64,000 nucleotides of DNA from Cystobacterineae bacterium. Its GTDB lineage: Bacteria > Myxococcota > Myxococcia > Myxococcales > Myxococcaceae. The stretch spans positions 1-64,000 of the forward strand of contig WQYA01000001.1 in NCBI GenBank assembly GCA_009781495.1, in the 5' to 3' direction. The translations under genes and the position numbers were made by a program. Positions 1 through 7,931 of the stretch are shown piece by piece (the first letter of the stretch is position 1; each line of letters opens with the position of its first letter). The notes under the pieces were generated by a model. The model did not search any database. It saw only the letters and a list, made by a program, of their open reading frames with translations, and was not told where the DNA came from.

Positions 1-54
1 AGGGGGTCGCGAGTGCTGCCTAAGCCCCGCAGGGCCCCAGAGGGTGTTTTTTTG

Positions 55-83
55 GTTACTTTTTTGTCACACAAAAAAGTGAC
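55..83. other. Stem-loop, terminator-like
   Basis: The arm GTTACTTTTTTGT (55-67) pairs with ACAAAAAAGTGAC (71-83) around a 3-base loop, with one mismatch. Because the stem itself is A/T tracts, it resembles a weak bidirectional terminator. There is no GC-rich stem core, so termination is inference. Confidence 0.4.
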
Positions 84-256
84 TCGCCGGTAGGCGAAAC
101 CTGCAGCGCCCGCGCAGCGGAAATGCCCGTGCCGCAGGCCCAGCACCCATAACCCCGCCCGGGAGGGCAAAAAAACCGTTTTAAAAACAGCCGGGCCGCA
201 GGCCCAGCAACACCCCCGCTAGGGCCTAATAAATAACGCTCAAAGTGAGAAACTTA

Positions 257-328
257 CCCTGCCCGGGAGGGCAAATCCCCTCCTGCCCGGGAGGGCAAAT
301 CCCCCCCTGCCCGGAGGGGAATTTCCAT
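257..328. repeat. Three 24-base tandem repeats with a GCCCGGGAGGGC core
   Basis: Units begin at 257, 281 and 305. The first two differ at one base and the third is degenerate. Each carries the core GCCCGGGAGGGC, a small inverted repeat with arms GCCC/GGGC. A further isolated core copy lies at 157-168 and a partial one near 361. The units have no spacers, so this is not a CRISPR. Confidence 0.75.
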
Positions 329-437
329 ACAAACCCCCTAAAAGTCACAACCTACCCCCCCCGGAGGGCAAGAAAGAAAATTCGCAAAAGCAAGCTTGCT
401 TTGCGCGCATGGGGCCAAACTCATATAGAGTGGGCCT

Positions 438-2066
438 ATGAGCATGTACAGCGAATCCCTGCGGGCTTTTTTGAAGCCTGTGGTGCCCTATTTGGACGAC
501 GACTCTGTCAGCGAAGTGATGATTAACGGCCCCGAAGACGTGTGGATTGAACGCAAAGGCCGCCTCTCCAAAACCGATGCGCGCTTCTCCGAAGAGGGCC
601 TTTTGGGGGCCGCACGCAACATGGCCCAGTTTGTCGGCCGCCCCCTCTCCGACGAAACCCCAAGGCTGGATGCTCGCTTGCCCGACGGAAGCCGCATCCA
701 CGTGGTGCTGCCCCCCATTGCTAAAAGAGGCACCACCATCGCTATTCGTAAATTCTTTAAGGGTAAACTCACGCCGGATGCTTTGCTTAAATTTGGTTCC
801 CTTACGGAGCCTATGCTTACCCTGATACGCGCGGCCATTGAAACCAAACTCAATATGATGGTTTCTGGGGGAACCGGCTCCGGCAAAACCACCTTGCTCA
901 ACATCCTCTCCTCGCTGATTCCAGGCGAGGAACGCATCCTCACCATTGAGGACTCCGCCGAATTGCAACTCAACCAGGAACACTTGGTCTCCTTTGAAAG
1001 CCGTCCCGCTGACAAATTCGGCAAGGGCGAAATCAACATGGGTGACCTCCTGCACTCGGCCTTGCGCCTTCGCCCCGACAGAATTGTCGTCGGCGAAGTC
1101 CGCGGCGGCGAGGCCTTTTACCTCATGCAGGCGATGAATACGGGACATGGCGGCTCCCTTTCTACCTGCCATGCCAATACCCCTACGGATACTTTGCGCC
1201 GCATTGAAAGCCTCTGCCTTATGAGCGCCGTGGAAATGCCCATGGTGGCCGTGCGCGCCCAAGTCGCCAGCGCCATTAACCTCATCGTCTGCTGCGAACG
1301 CCTCAATGACGGCAGCCGAAAAACCATCGCCATCAGCGAAGTCCTCCCCCTCGACGACAAAGGCGAATATAGGACACAGGACATTTTCGTCTTCACCCCC
1401 ATTGCCAAAAATGCCGAGGGGAAAATGCTGGGCTACCACTGCCCTACCGGCATCCTCCCTGGCTTCCTCGCTAAAGCCCAAGCCTATGGCTTCTCCGAAT
1501 TAACCGAAGAGTTTTTCGATCCCGCCCACTGGGGCCTCCCCCCTCCCCCCATTGTTAACCTCGGCCAAAGTGTGCATACACGGTGGGCCCCCTCCCTTCG
1601 GCATAGGGAAAGCGGTAAGGCGGACCCCCCAGAGTTCCGCCAGGCCTTCCGCGCCTTCGAGGCCAAACTCCTCCAAAACAGCAGCGAAATGGCCGCGGCC
1701 CCTAGGCCCAGCACCCCGAAAACCCCGGCCCCTAAACCCCCTCCCCCGGTGCCCCTCATCTCCCCTACGCCCCCTCCGCCCCCCGTCGTCTCCTCTAACC
1801 GCCCTACACTCTCCATGCGCGCCCCCTTTCAACAGGAGCTCAACCCCTCCGCCGCTGCGCCTGCCCCCCCCAGCAGCCCTCCAAGGAAAACCTCAAAACG
1901 CGCAGAGCCCGCGCTGCCCCCCCAGGAAACCTTCGTCGACGACGAAAAAAAAGCCCCCTCCGTCCAACTCTCCCGCTCCATGCTCGAAGAGGTGGAGCGT
2001 ATGGAAGAAGAGGAAAAAACACCCCCTCGCGGCTTCTCTTCAAGGCGCTTCCCCCCCCGCCGCTAG
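438..2066 (+). CDS. CpaF/TadA-family secretion ATPase with proline-rich C-terminus
   Basis: This is a hexameric secretion ATPase of the GspE/CpaF superfamily, which powers type II/Tad pilus or type IV secretion machines from the cytoplasmic face of the inner membrane. The N-terminal domain (about residues 1-120) has the CpaF signature around SEVMINGPEDVWIE. Walker A is GGTGSGKT at 144-151, the DSAEL box is near 172 and the Walker B region RPDRIVVGE is near 212. The core ends around residue 380 and is followed by about 140 residues of low-complexity proline-rich sequence, unusual for CpaF. It has no Tad neighbours; a second, FHA-fused CpaF lies at 31990-33744. The ATG at 438 is preceded by a GAGTGGG purine stretch; a second ATG is two codons on. 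The TAG stop overlaps the left end of a palindromic element. Confidence 0.88.
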   Translation: MSMYSESLRAFLKPVVPYLDDDSVSEVMINGPEDVWIERKGRLSKTDARFSEEGLLGAARNMAQFVGRPLSDETPRLDARLPDGSRIHVVLPPIAKRGTTIAIRKFFKGKLTPDALLKFGSLTEPMLTLIRAAIETKLNMMVSGGTGSGKTTLLNILSSLIPGEERILTIEDSAELQLNQEHLVSFESRPADKFGKGEINMGDLLHSALRLRPDRIVVGEVRGGEAFYLMQAMNTGHGGSLSTCHANTPTDTLRRIESLCLMSAVEMPMVAVRAQVASAINLIVCCERLNDGSRKTIAISEVLPLDDKGEYRTQDIFVFTPIAKNAEGKMLGYHCPTGILPGFLAKAQAYGFSELTEEFFDPAHWGLPPPPIVNLGQSVHTRWAPSLRHRESGKADPPEFRQAFRAFEAKLLQNSSEMAAAPRPSTPKTPAPKPPPPVPLISPTPPPPPVVSSNRPTLSMRAPFQQELNPSAAAPAPPSSPPRKTSKRAEPALPPQETFVDDEKKAPSVQLSRSMLEEVERMEEEEKTPPRGFSSRRFPPRR

Positions 2067-2248
2067 ACCGATTCAAAGTTGAAATGAGCCGCTGCGACAC
2101 AAACTTTTCGGCATCTTCCCGCGCTTCCTCCCTCGGCCATCCTCGACGTAGCTTGGGCTACGCCTCCGGTGGCCTCAGTCCGGGCCGCGGGAATCTGCTC
2201 GAAAATTTTGTGTCTCGCCAAGCTCATTTCAACTTTGAATCGGTCTAG
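2063..2248. mobile_element. MITE-like palindromic element inserted at a TA in the upstream gene's stop codon
   Basis: A 27-base perfect inverted repeat bounds this segment (2063-2089 and 2222-2248, both ends reading CTAG outward). If the outer TA is taken as a target duplication (2064-2065 and 2246-2247), the element is 180 bases with 24-base perfect terminal repeats starting GACCGATTCAAA. The inner arms continue as an imperfect palindrome (GACACAAA on the left, TTTTGTGTC on the right) with a smaller hairpin in the middle. There is no ORF of meaningful length. TA duplications and long terminal repeats are typical of elements mobilised by Tc1/mariner-IS630-type transposases. It lies between convergent genes and could also act as a transcript-end structure. 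Confidence 0.7.
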
Positions 2249-2289
2249 GGCCGTTTCGCCTTAGGCTTGGGCCTTTAACCCCAAATACC

Positions 2290-3579
2290 CTAGGGGGCTA
2301 CCTCTTCTGCCGGCGCTATGTCCTCCGCAGAAGGGGGGAGGGGTGGCGTGGCGTGTATAAACGCATCCTCCCCAAACAACAACTCATAGGCCAGCGCGGA
2401 CGGCTTGCCGGCTTTGCCCTGCGCATTCTGCGGCGTCCACGCGGCGGCCCAAACATAGCGGCCATCGGGCGAAAAACGCAGACGGCGCACGGACCAGCCC
2501 AAGGCCCTCTCCCACGTCTTCTCCCCCTGACGGTGCAACAAAATACGCTTGTCAAAACCCCCCGTCGCCAACATTTGCCCGTCCGGAGAAATGCCCGCCG
2601 TCGTCACCGTCCCCCGGTGCGCAAAAAAAGCCTTCTGCTCCCCCGTCTCTATGTTGAGCAATACCCCTCCGTCCCAGGGGCGCACAGGCTCCTTCTCCCC
2701 TCGCTTCTCCCGGAGGTGTATTTCTAGGGTACGCTCCGCCTTTGCCTCGGAAAGCGCTATGCCTAAAGTCTTCCCCATAGCGTCAAGGCTAAAGTCGTTG
2801 ACATAACCCTCAAAACCAAACTCCTTTTGCTTCTCTAATATGAACCGGCTGCCCCCCTCGCCCTCCTTTAACAGCCATTGCACAATACGCTTGTCAAAAC
2901 CCCCACTGTATAAATGCCCTTCCTTGTCGAAGGCTAAGGCCCTTACCTCGTCCGCGTGTAGCCCTTCCCATAGCCCCCCCTCCTCTAACCCCCCCTCCGG
3001 AAATGGCCAGGCGTATACCCCCACGCTGCCGTCGGCTGCCCCTAGCGCTACCCTCCCCCCCGTCGCGTCTATCGCTATGCATACCAGGGGCCTGCCCACC
3101 TGTACCTCTCGTAGCTGCTTGCAAGTTTTTACGTCCACCGCATAGAGTTTGCCGTTGCGCGATGCTGCCAGCAGAATGTCCCCCCCCGGCATAAACGCCA
3201 TGCCCTCTATGTCAAACGCCGTCTCATTTAGCGGCAACTCGCAGCGCAACTGGCCCCGCGTTTGGCCCCCTTCCGTCTCCAGCGTCCACAACGAGGCCAA
3301 CACGTGCTTCTGCGTCATGCGCGAGAAGGCCGCCCCCTCTTGGCCCGCGGGCATGGGGGCTATCGTCCATATGAAATTCTTGTTGTTGAGGACAACGGGG
3401 TCGGCAAGGCCCTTGGGCGCGCCTACCACCCAGGCCTCGGGGCTTTGGCGCAGCCCTTCCACAATATGAGGGGGGGTAGGGGATAGGCTAACACAGGCGG
3501 ATAAAATACCGGTTAATAACGTTAAAATACCGGTTAATAAAACGGTTGGCCTAGCATAGCCCCAGCCTAAAATATGCAC
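2290..3579 (-). CDS. Lipoprotein with WD40-like repeats
   Basis: An exported lipoprotein with a probable beta-propeller. The N-terminus has a hydrophobic segment ending in the lipobox LSAC (Cys29). Downstream, several WD40-like strands can be seen, for example SPDGQMLATGGFDKRI and RLRFSPDGRYVWAAAW in the last third, and an earlier LYSGGFDKRIVQW. It begins with GTG, which overlaps the TAG stop of the gene before it by one base (TAGTG), so the two are probably translated as a coupled pair. The signal peptide contains an in-frame duplication of seven residues. Such propellers usually act as interaction scaffolds; next to an LpoA-like protein a periplasmic envelope role is plausible but unproven. 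Confidence 0.75.
   Translation of the reverse strand: MHILGWGYARPTVLLTGILTLLTGILSACVSLSPTPPHIVEGLRQSPEAWVVGAPKGLADPVVLNNKNFIWTIAPMPAGQEGAAFSRMTQKHVLASLWTLETEGGQTRGQLRCELPLNETAFDIEGMAFMPGGDILLAASRNGKLYAVDVKTCKQLREVQVGRPLVCIAIDATGGRVALGAADGSVGVYAWPFPEGGLEEGGLWEGLHADEVRALAFDKEGHLYSGGFDKRIVQWLLKEGEGGSRFILEKQKEFGFEGYVNDFSLDAMGKTLGIALSEAKAERTLEIHLREKRGEKEPVRPWDGGVLLNIETGEQKAFFAHRGTVTTAGISPDGQMLATGGFDKRILLHRQGEKTWERALGWSVRRLRFSPDGRYVWAAAWTPQNAQGKAGKPSALAYELLFGEDAFIHATPPLPPSAEDIAPAEEVAP
3503..3544 (-). repeat. 21-base in-frame tandem duplication in a signal peptide
   Basis: Two adjacent 21-base units (3503-3523 and 3524-3544) share the core AAAATACCGGTTAATAA. On the coding strand they encode LLTGILT followed by LLTGIL, which lengthens the hydrophobic core of the lipoprotein signal peptide by seven residues without changing the frame. 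Confidence 0.8.
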
Positions 3580-5627
3580 TAGCTTTCTCCCTTCATCGGT
3601 ATTTCATAAATACCCTTGGGGCCTATTTGTAGAAAAAATAACTCGCGCTTGGCTTCACGCTGTATGTCAAAACCCCGCGTCCCCGCCGCCCCGTCTATCT
3701 TTACGTCCATGAGTGCACGCCTCAAAGCTTCCCGCGTTTGTACCCCTGTTGCTAGGGCTGCCCTTAGCAATAAACCACTGTCAAACCCCATCGCCGCCAG
3801 CAAACTGGGCGCCTTGCCTTCATAGCTGTCTCTGAAAGCTTTGGAGAAAATGCGCGTCGCCTTGCGCTGGCTGCTTTCAAAAAAACCATCCACATAGACG
3901 GAGCACATGACGAATTTTCCGCCGCGCTCCAACAGCAAAGGCAATCCGCTGGGGCCATTCGGAGAAGCCCAGGTGCTCGGCCCAATGAGGGTGACGGGTT
4001 TCAAATCCTTCCGCTTCGTCGTCCGGCGTATGCGCTCTAAATCTCTGGCGTCGCAGGCATTCGTAATAACGTCTTCTACCGCTAAGGCAGGCCCAATTAA
4101 CCCCACCCGCTGCCAACTGTCGGGAATAAACAACACGTCAAAATCCACAATGGGCGGCAACTGGCCGCGCAATTTCTCGAAGGCTTTGCGACGCCCAAAA
4201 TCATCGGCAATGTTTTGCCGGATGCGTGCGGCTTCCTGTACATAGTCGGCGCGCTCCTCAAGGAAATAGCGGCCTACCAGACGCTTGGCCTCGTCGGAGA
4301 ATGTCGTTTGATCAAAAGCATAACGCTCGGCCCCGCGAATTTGAATCCCCTCCTTGGAGGCCGCCTCCCAAAAGGCCTCCACCATCTCCTCCCCAAAGGC
4401 AGTGTCCGGAAACAACACCGCCGCACTCTTCGCCCCGCGCTCACGACGGCTCCACTCCAAAAGGGCGCGCGTCTGCGCCTTCGCCGTCAACATGTTGCGG
4501 AATATATAGCCCCCCAACAGCGTAATGTTGTCCGCCCGGGACAATGTCAGCAAAGGCACCTGCAAATTTTCAGCAACCTGCGCCGCACGGCGGCTGTCGT
4601 CCCCCAACATGGGGCCTATAATGGCGATGACTTGCGCCTCTACCAGTTGCTCTACTTGCTGGCCTGTTAATATGGCGTCCCCTTGGTTGTCTAAAACCAC
4701 CAACTCTAAACCACTTCCTCTTAGGGCTAACTCTAAACCCCGGCGTACTTCCTCACCTAAAGCACGAAAACGCCCGGAAAGCGGCAGAAGGACGCCAATA
4801 CGCTTCGGGTTGGTTTGCTCCATATGCTCCATGCGCAAAAGCAAGGCCTGCGCCTGCTGCGCAAAAGGCGAAGAGGGCGCCTTCTGCACCAACAAGGAAA
4901 AACACTCCTTGGCTTTGTTGCGCTCGCCCATGTGCCAAAACAACTTTCCAAGCTTCCATTGCACCAACGGCCATGCCGCATGCCCGGCGCCCAGCTTCGT
5001 GCCGGCATTCCATACCATGTCCATGTCGGCCCTCGACTCCAACTCCTCCAACAAGGCCTGGTATGTCTCCTCATTGGGCGTCCTCGCCCAGGCGTCGGCG
5101 GCAAGCACCAGCGCATTTTCGGCTTTGCCCCCCGCACCTGCCCTGGCCAAAGCATTCTCTGCCTCCGCACGGTGCTCCGCGGAAAGCCTCGACAAAATGG
5201 GACGCAAAAGGGCTTCCGCCTCGTCCAAAGCATAGAGGCGCAAAGCCGACATGCCCCAAATACGCCGGGCCTCCAACTCCTCCTCGGGGGTGTTGGCCCC
5301 CGGGTAGAAGCGACTCATGGCCTGTCTTGCCAACGCATAGTCCCCTCGCGCATAGGCCAGGCGCCCCACCTCCCATAAGGCCCTCTGCCCACCCAAAGTC
5401 TTGGCATAGCGCTCGGCCACTTCCAGCAGGGCCCTGAGGCCGGGGCCCGCCCCTTGCGCCTCCAATATGCCCATGGCCTGCTCAAAAGCAGCCTGGGCCT
5501 CTGTGTCATAGGCGGGTTGGTATTTCTCCTCTACCCTGAGGGCCGGCAAAGTCTTGGGACAGGCCAGCATACACAACATCCCTGCCGCAAGGCATACCAG
5601 GCAATAAAGCGGACGTTTGGCAAACAT
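3579..5627 (-). CDS. LpoA-like lipoprotein: TPR plus periplasmic-binding fold
   Basis: The C-terminal half (about the last 400 residues, from KRIGVLLPLSGRF) matches the type-1 periplasmic-binding-protein fold found in LIV-type receptors and in LpoA, the outer-membrane activator of penicillin-binding protein PBP1A. The first 250 residues are helical and TPR-like, the same arrangement as LpoA. I prefer the ATG at 5627, which gives a signal peptide ending in a lipobox-like MLAC; a TTG at 5669 would add 14 residues in front of it. There is no permease or ATPase nearby, which argues against a transport receptor. The gene is coupled to the downstream propeller lipoprotein by a TAGTG overlap. Confidence 0.75.
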   Translation of the reverse strand: MFAKRPLYCLVCLAAGMLCMLACPKTLPALRVEEKYQPAYDTEAQAAFEQAMGILEAQGAGPGLRALLEVAERYAKTLGGQRALWEVGRLAYARGDYALARQAMSRFYPGANTPEEELEARRIWGMSALRLYALDEAEALLRPILSRLSAEHRAEAENALARAGAGGKAENALVLAADAWARTPNEETYQALLEELESRADMDMVWNAGTKLGAGHAAWPLVQWKLGKLFWHMGERNKAKECFSLLVQKAPSSPFAQQAQALLLRMEHMEQTNPKRIGVLLPLSGRFRALGEEVRRGLELALRGSGLELVVLDNQGDAILTGQQVEQLVEAQVIAIIGPMLGDDSRRAAQVAENLQVPLLTLSRADNITLLGGYIFRNMLTAKAQTRALLEWSRRERGAKSAAVLFPDTAFGEEMVEAFWEAASKEGIQIRGAERYAFDQTTFSDEAKRLVGRYFLEERADYVQEAARIRQNIADDFGRRKAFEKLRGQLPPIVDFDVLFIPDSWQRVGLIGPALAVEDVITNACDARDLERIRRTTKRKDLKPVTLIGPSTWASPNGPSGLPLLLERGGKFVMCSVYVDGFFESSQRKATRIFSKAFRDSYEGKAPSLLAAMGFDSGLLLRAALATGVQTREALRRALMDVKIDGAAGTRGFDIQREAKRELFFLQIGPKGIYEIPMKGES

Positions 5628-5876
5628 ATGGCTGCATAACCTGCAAAAAACAACTTGCCAAGTCGTCAAGTAGGCCTAGGCATACTTCCCCTACATGCTC
5701 CCCACTCCTGAAAACCCCCTTGTCTTTTGAGCCTGAAGTCTAATTCTCTATAACTCAATATATTTGCTTAGAGTTTTAAGCCTTTTAAAGGGCTAAGCCC
5801 CTAGGCCCCTCATAAAACAAGGGGGGTTCAATAAAAAAGAGCTGAAATATGCCTTTGCAAACAGAATGAAAAGAGA

Positions 5877-7724
5877 ATGGGCAAAGCCATTGGCATCGAC
5901 TTGGGGACAACCAGCTCCTGCGTAGCTGTAATAGAGGGGGGCCAAAGCATCGTCATTCCAAACAATGAGGGCATGCGTACCACGCCTTCGGTGGTGGCCA
6001 TTTTGGAAGACGGCGAGCGTCTGGTGGGGCAGCCGGCCAAGCGTCAGGCGGCGACGCGGCCGGGGAATACGCTGTCTTCCGTCAAACGTCTCATGGGGCG
6101 CAAATTCGACGAGTCGGAAATGCAGTGTATTGCGCAAAGCATACGTGCCAAAATGGTGGCCGCAGGCAACGGTGACGCCTGGCTTGAAGTTGACGGGCGG
6201 CAGTTGAGCCCTCAAGAAGTCAGCGCCTGTGTGCTGATGAAAATGAAGCAAATTGCCGAGGACTATTTGGGGGAGACGGTTTCGGAGGCTGTCATTACGG
6301 TGCCTGCCTATTTTGATGATGCGCAGCGGCAAGCCACCAAAGACGCAGGACGTATTGCGGGGCTTTCTGTCTTGCGCATTATTAATGAGCCTACGGCCGC
6401 TGCCTTGGCCTATGGCCTTTTGGAGTCCTCTTCCAAGCAAAGTGAGAAGATTGCGGTTTATGACTTGGGGGGGGGGACTTTCGACATTTCCATTCTCGAA
6501 TTGAATGGCGATATTTTTGAAGTCATGTCCACTTCAGGGGACACTTTTTTAGGCGGCGAAGACTTTGACAAGCGCATTGTCGACAGTTTGGCCGACAACT
6601 TCCAAAAGCTCCACGGTGTGGATTTGCGCGAGGACAACACGTCCATGCAGCGTCTCAAAGAGGCCGCTGAGCGAGCCAAGCAGGAGCTTTCAAGCGTCAC
6701 CGAAACCGACATCAGCCTGCCCTTCATTGCCGCCAACCTTTCTGGGCCTCAGCACCTCAGCGAGGTTTTGACACGCGAAGCCTTTGAAGCCTTGGTTGAG
6801 GACTTGGTTGACAAAACCTTGGAGCCTTGTCGCGCCGCGCTTGCAGACGCAAAACTCACCGCGCAGCAAGTGGACAAAGTCCTCTTGGTTGGCGGAATGA
6901 CGCGCATGCCTTTGGTGCAAAAGAAAGTGCAAAGCTTTTTCGGAAAAGAGGTATATAAAAAACTCAACCCGGACGAAGTGGTTGCTTTGGGAGCGGCCAT
7001 TCAAGCGGGTGTTTTGCAGGGGAAAATAAAGGACGTTCTGCTTCTGGACGTTACCCCACTCTCTTTGGGTATTGAAACCGCCGGAGGTGTTTTTACGCGT
7101 ATTATTGAACGTAACACCACCCTCCCGTGCAAGAAGTCCCAAATTTTCTCAACGGCCACAGACAACCAACCCCTGGTTTCCGTACACGTATTGCAGGGCG
7201 AGCGTGAAATGGCCGATGACAACACAAGCCTTGCGCGTTTTGAGTTGGTGGGCCTTCCGCCTGCGCCGCGCGGCGTCCCTCAAATTGAAGTGAGTTTTGA
7301 CATTGACGCCAACGGTATTGTGCACGTGAGTGCGAAGGATTTGGGCACAGGCAAAAAGCAGCAGGTGCGCGTCGTCGCGCGCTCCGGACTTTCAGAAGAC
7401 GAAATGAAACGCATTGTCTCTGAGGCCGAGCAGCAAAAAAAGCAGGACGAAGAAAAGCGCTCTTTGGCGGAGCTGCGCAACAATGCCGAGGGGCTTTTGC
7501 TGATGACGGAGCACGCATTGGAGGAATATGCCCAGGTGCTCTCTCCCATGGACAGGCAAGCCATTCAAGACGACATTGCCCACCTCAAAAAACACCTGGA
7601 GGACGACAACCTCCAAACCCTCAAAGAGGCTTTTGGGTGTTTGGAGACTTCCGCCCACCAAATTGCGGATGCCATTTATAAGGGCGGATCCTGTTATAAG
7701 GACAGCGAATCTACGCCTGCATAA
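5877..7724 (+). CDS. dnaK: Molecular chaperone DnaK (Hsp70)
   Basis: ATP-dependent Hsp70 chaperone of the cytoplasm. The start [13 protein letters not shown] is the first phosphate-binding loop. The ATPase domain runs to about residue 380, the linker [15 protein letters not shown] follows, and the substrate-binding domain and helical lid make up the rest. At 615 residues it is a little shorter than E. coli DnaK, and the C-terminal tail ends in SESTPA rather than the usual acidic EEVxD-like tail. No grpE or dnaJ gene is nearby, so it could be one of several DnaK paralogues. A purine-rich AAAAGAG lies just before the ATG. Nothing recognisable as a heat-shock promoter was found in the 249-base gap upstream. 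Confidence 0.93.
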   Translation: MGKAIGIDLGTTSSCVAVIEGGQSIVIPNNEGMRTTPSVVAILEDGERLVGQPAKRQAATRPGNTLSSVKRLMGRKFDESEMQCIAQSIRAKMVAAGNGDAWLEVDGRQLSPQEVSACVLMKMKQIAEDYLGETVSEAVITVPAYFDDAQRQATKDAGRIAGLSVLRIINEPTAAALAYGLLESSSKQSEKIAVYDLGGGTFDISILELNGDIFEVMSTSGDTFLGGEDFDKRIVDSLADNFQKLHGVDLREDNTSMQRLKEAAERAKQELSSVTETDISLPFIAANLSGPQHLSEVLTREAFEALVEDLVDKTLEPCRAALADAKLTAQQVDKVLLVGGMTRMPLVQKKVQSFFGKEVYKKLNPDEVVALGAAIQAGVLQGKIKDVLLLDVTPLSLGIETAGGVFTRIIERNTTLPCKKSQIFSTATDNQPLVSVHVLQGEREMADDNTSLARFELVGLPPAPRGVPQIEVSFDIDANGIVHVSAKDLGTGKKQQVRVVARSGLSEDEMKRIVSEAEQQKKQDEEKRSLAELRNNAEGLLLMTEHALEEYAQVLSPMDRQAIQDDIAHLKKHLEDDNLQTLKEAFGCLETSAHQIADAIYKGGSCYKDSESTPA

Positions 7725-7874
7725 CCCTCTGAGGGGGCTTCCCTAAATCAGCCCCAATGTGGGTTTGAACTGTTGTTTTAAGCACAGTCTTTTGGCATAG
7801 ACGTTGTTTTTTTTTTGTTTTGCGGCATGGTTGGGCCGCTAAACAGCGTCCTGGGTTTTATATGAGAAGTTTAT

Positions 7875-7898
7875 CTCCTGGAGTTTGTGTCCAGGAGG
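7875..7898 (+). promoter_or_regulatory. Hairpin covering the AGGAGG of ppdK
   Basis: CTCCTGGA (7875-7882) pairs perfectly with TCCAGGAG (7890-7897) around a 7-base loop. The right arm contains the strong Shine-Dalgarno AGGAGG (7893-7898). In-frame TTG codons at 7905 and 7908 lie 6 and 9 bases after it, whereas the conserved ATG is at 7932. If folded, the stem would hide the ribosome site. Regulation is inference. Confidence 0.5.
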
Positions 7899-7931
7899 TT
7901 TGTTTTGTTGGTTTTAACCAAAGAGAAAACT

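Larger units (their letters stand above)
1..437. other. Non-coding left edge with short repeats
   Basis: No gene is supported here. The frame starting at base 1 is open to a stop at 91-93 but shows no recognisable domain and could be the tail of something outside the window. A 15-base string GCCGCAGGCCCAGCA occurs twice (131-145 and 195-209). A stem-loop (55-83) and a 24-base tandem repeat (257-328) are listed separately. The region looks like accumulated repeat debris ahead of the CpaF-like gene; no convincing promoter could be picked out. Confidence 0.6.

Noticed and set aside
257-328. CRISPR array
   Set aside because: Repeats are directly adjacent without unique spacers, and no cas gene is present.
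345-1481. 378-codon minus-strand frame opposite the first CpaF gene
   Set aside because: It mirrors a gene with complete Walker motifs, has no recognisable domain and is a product of third-position GC bias.
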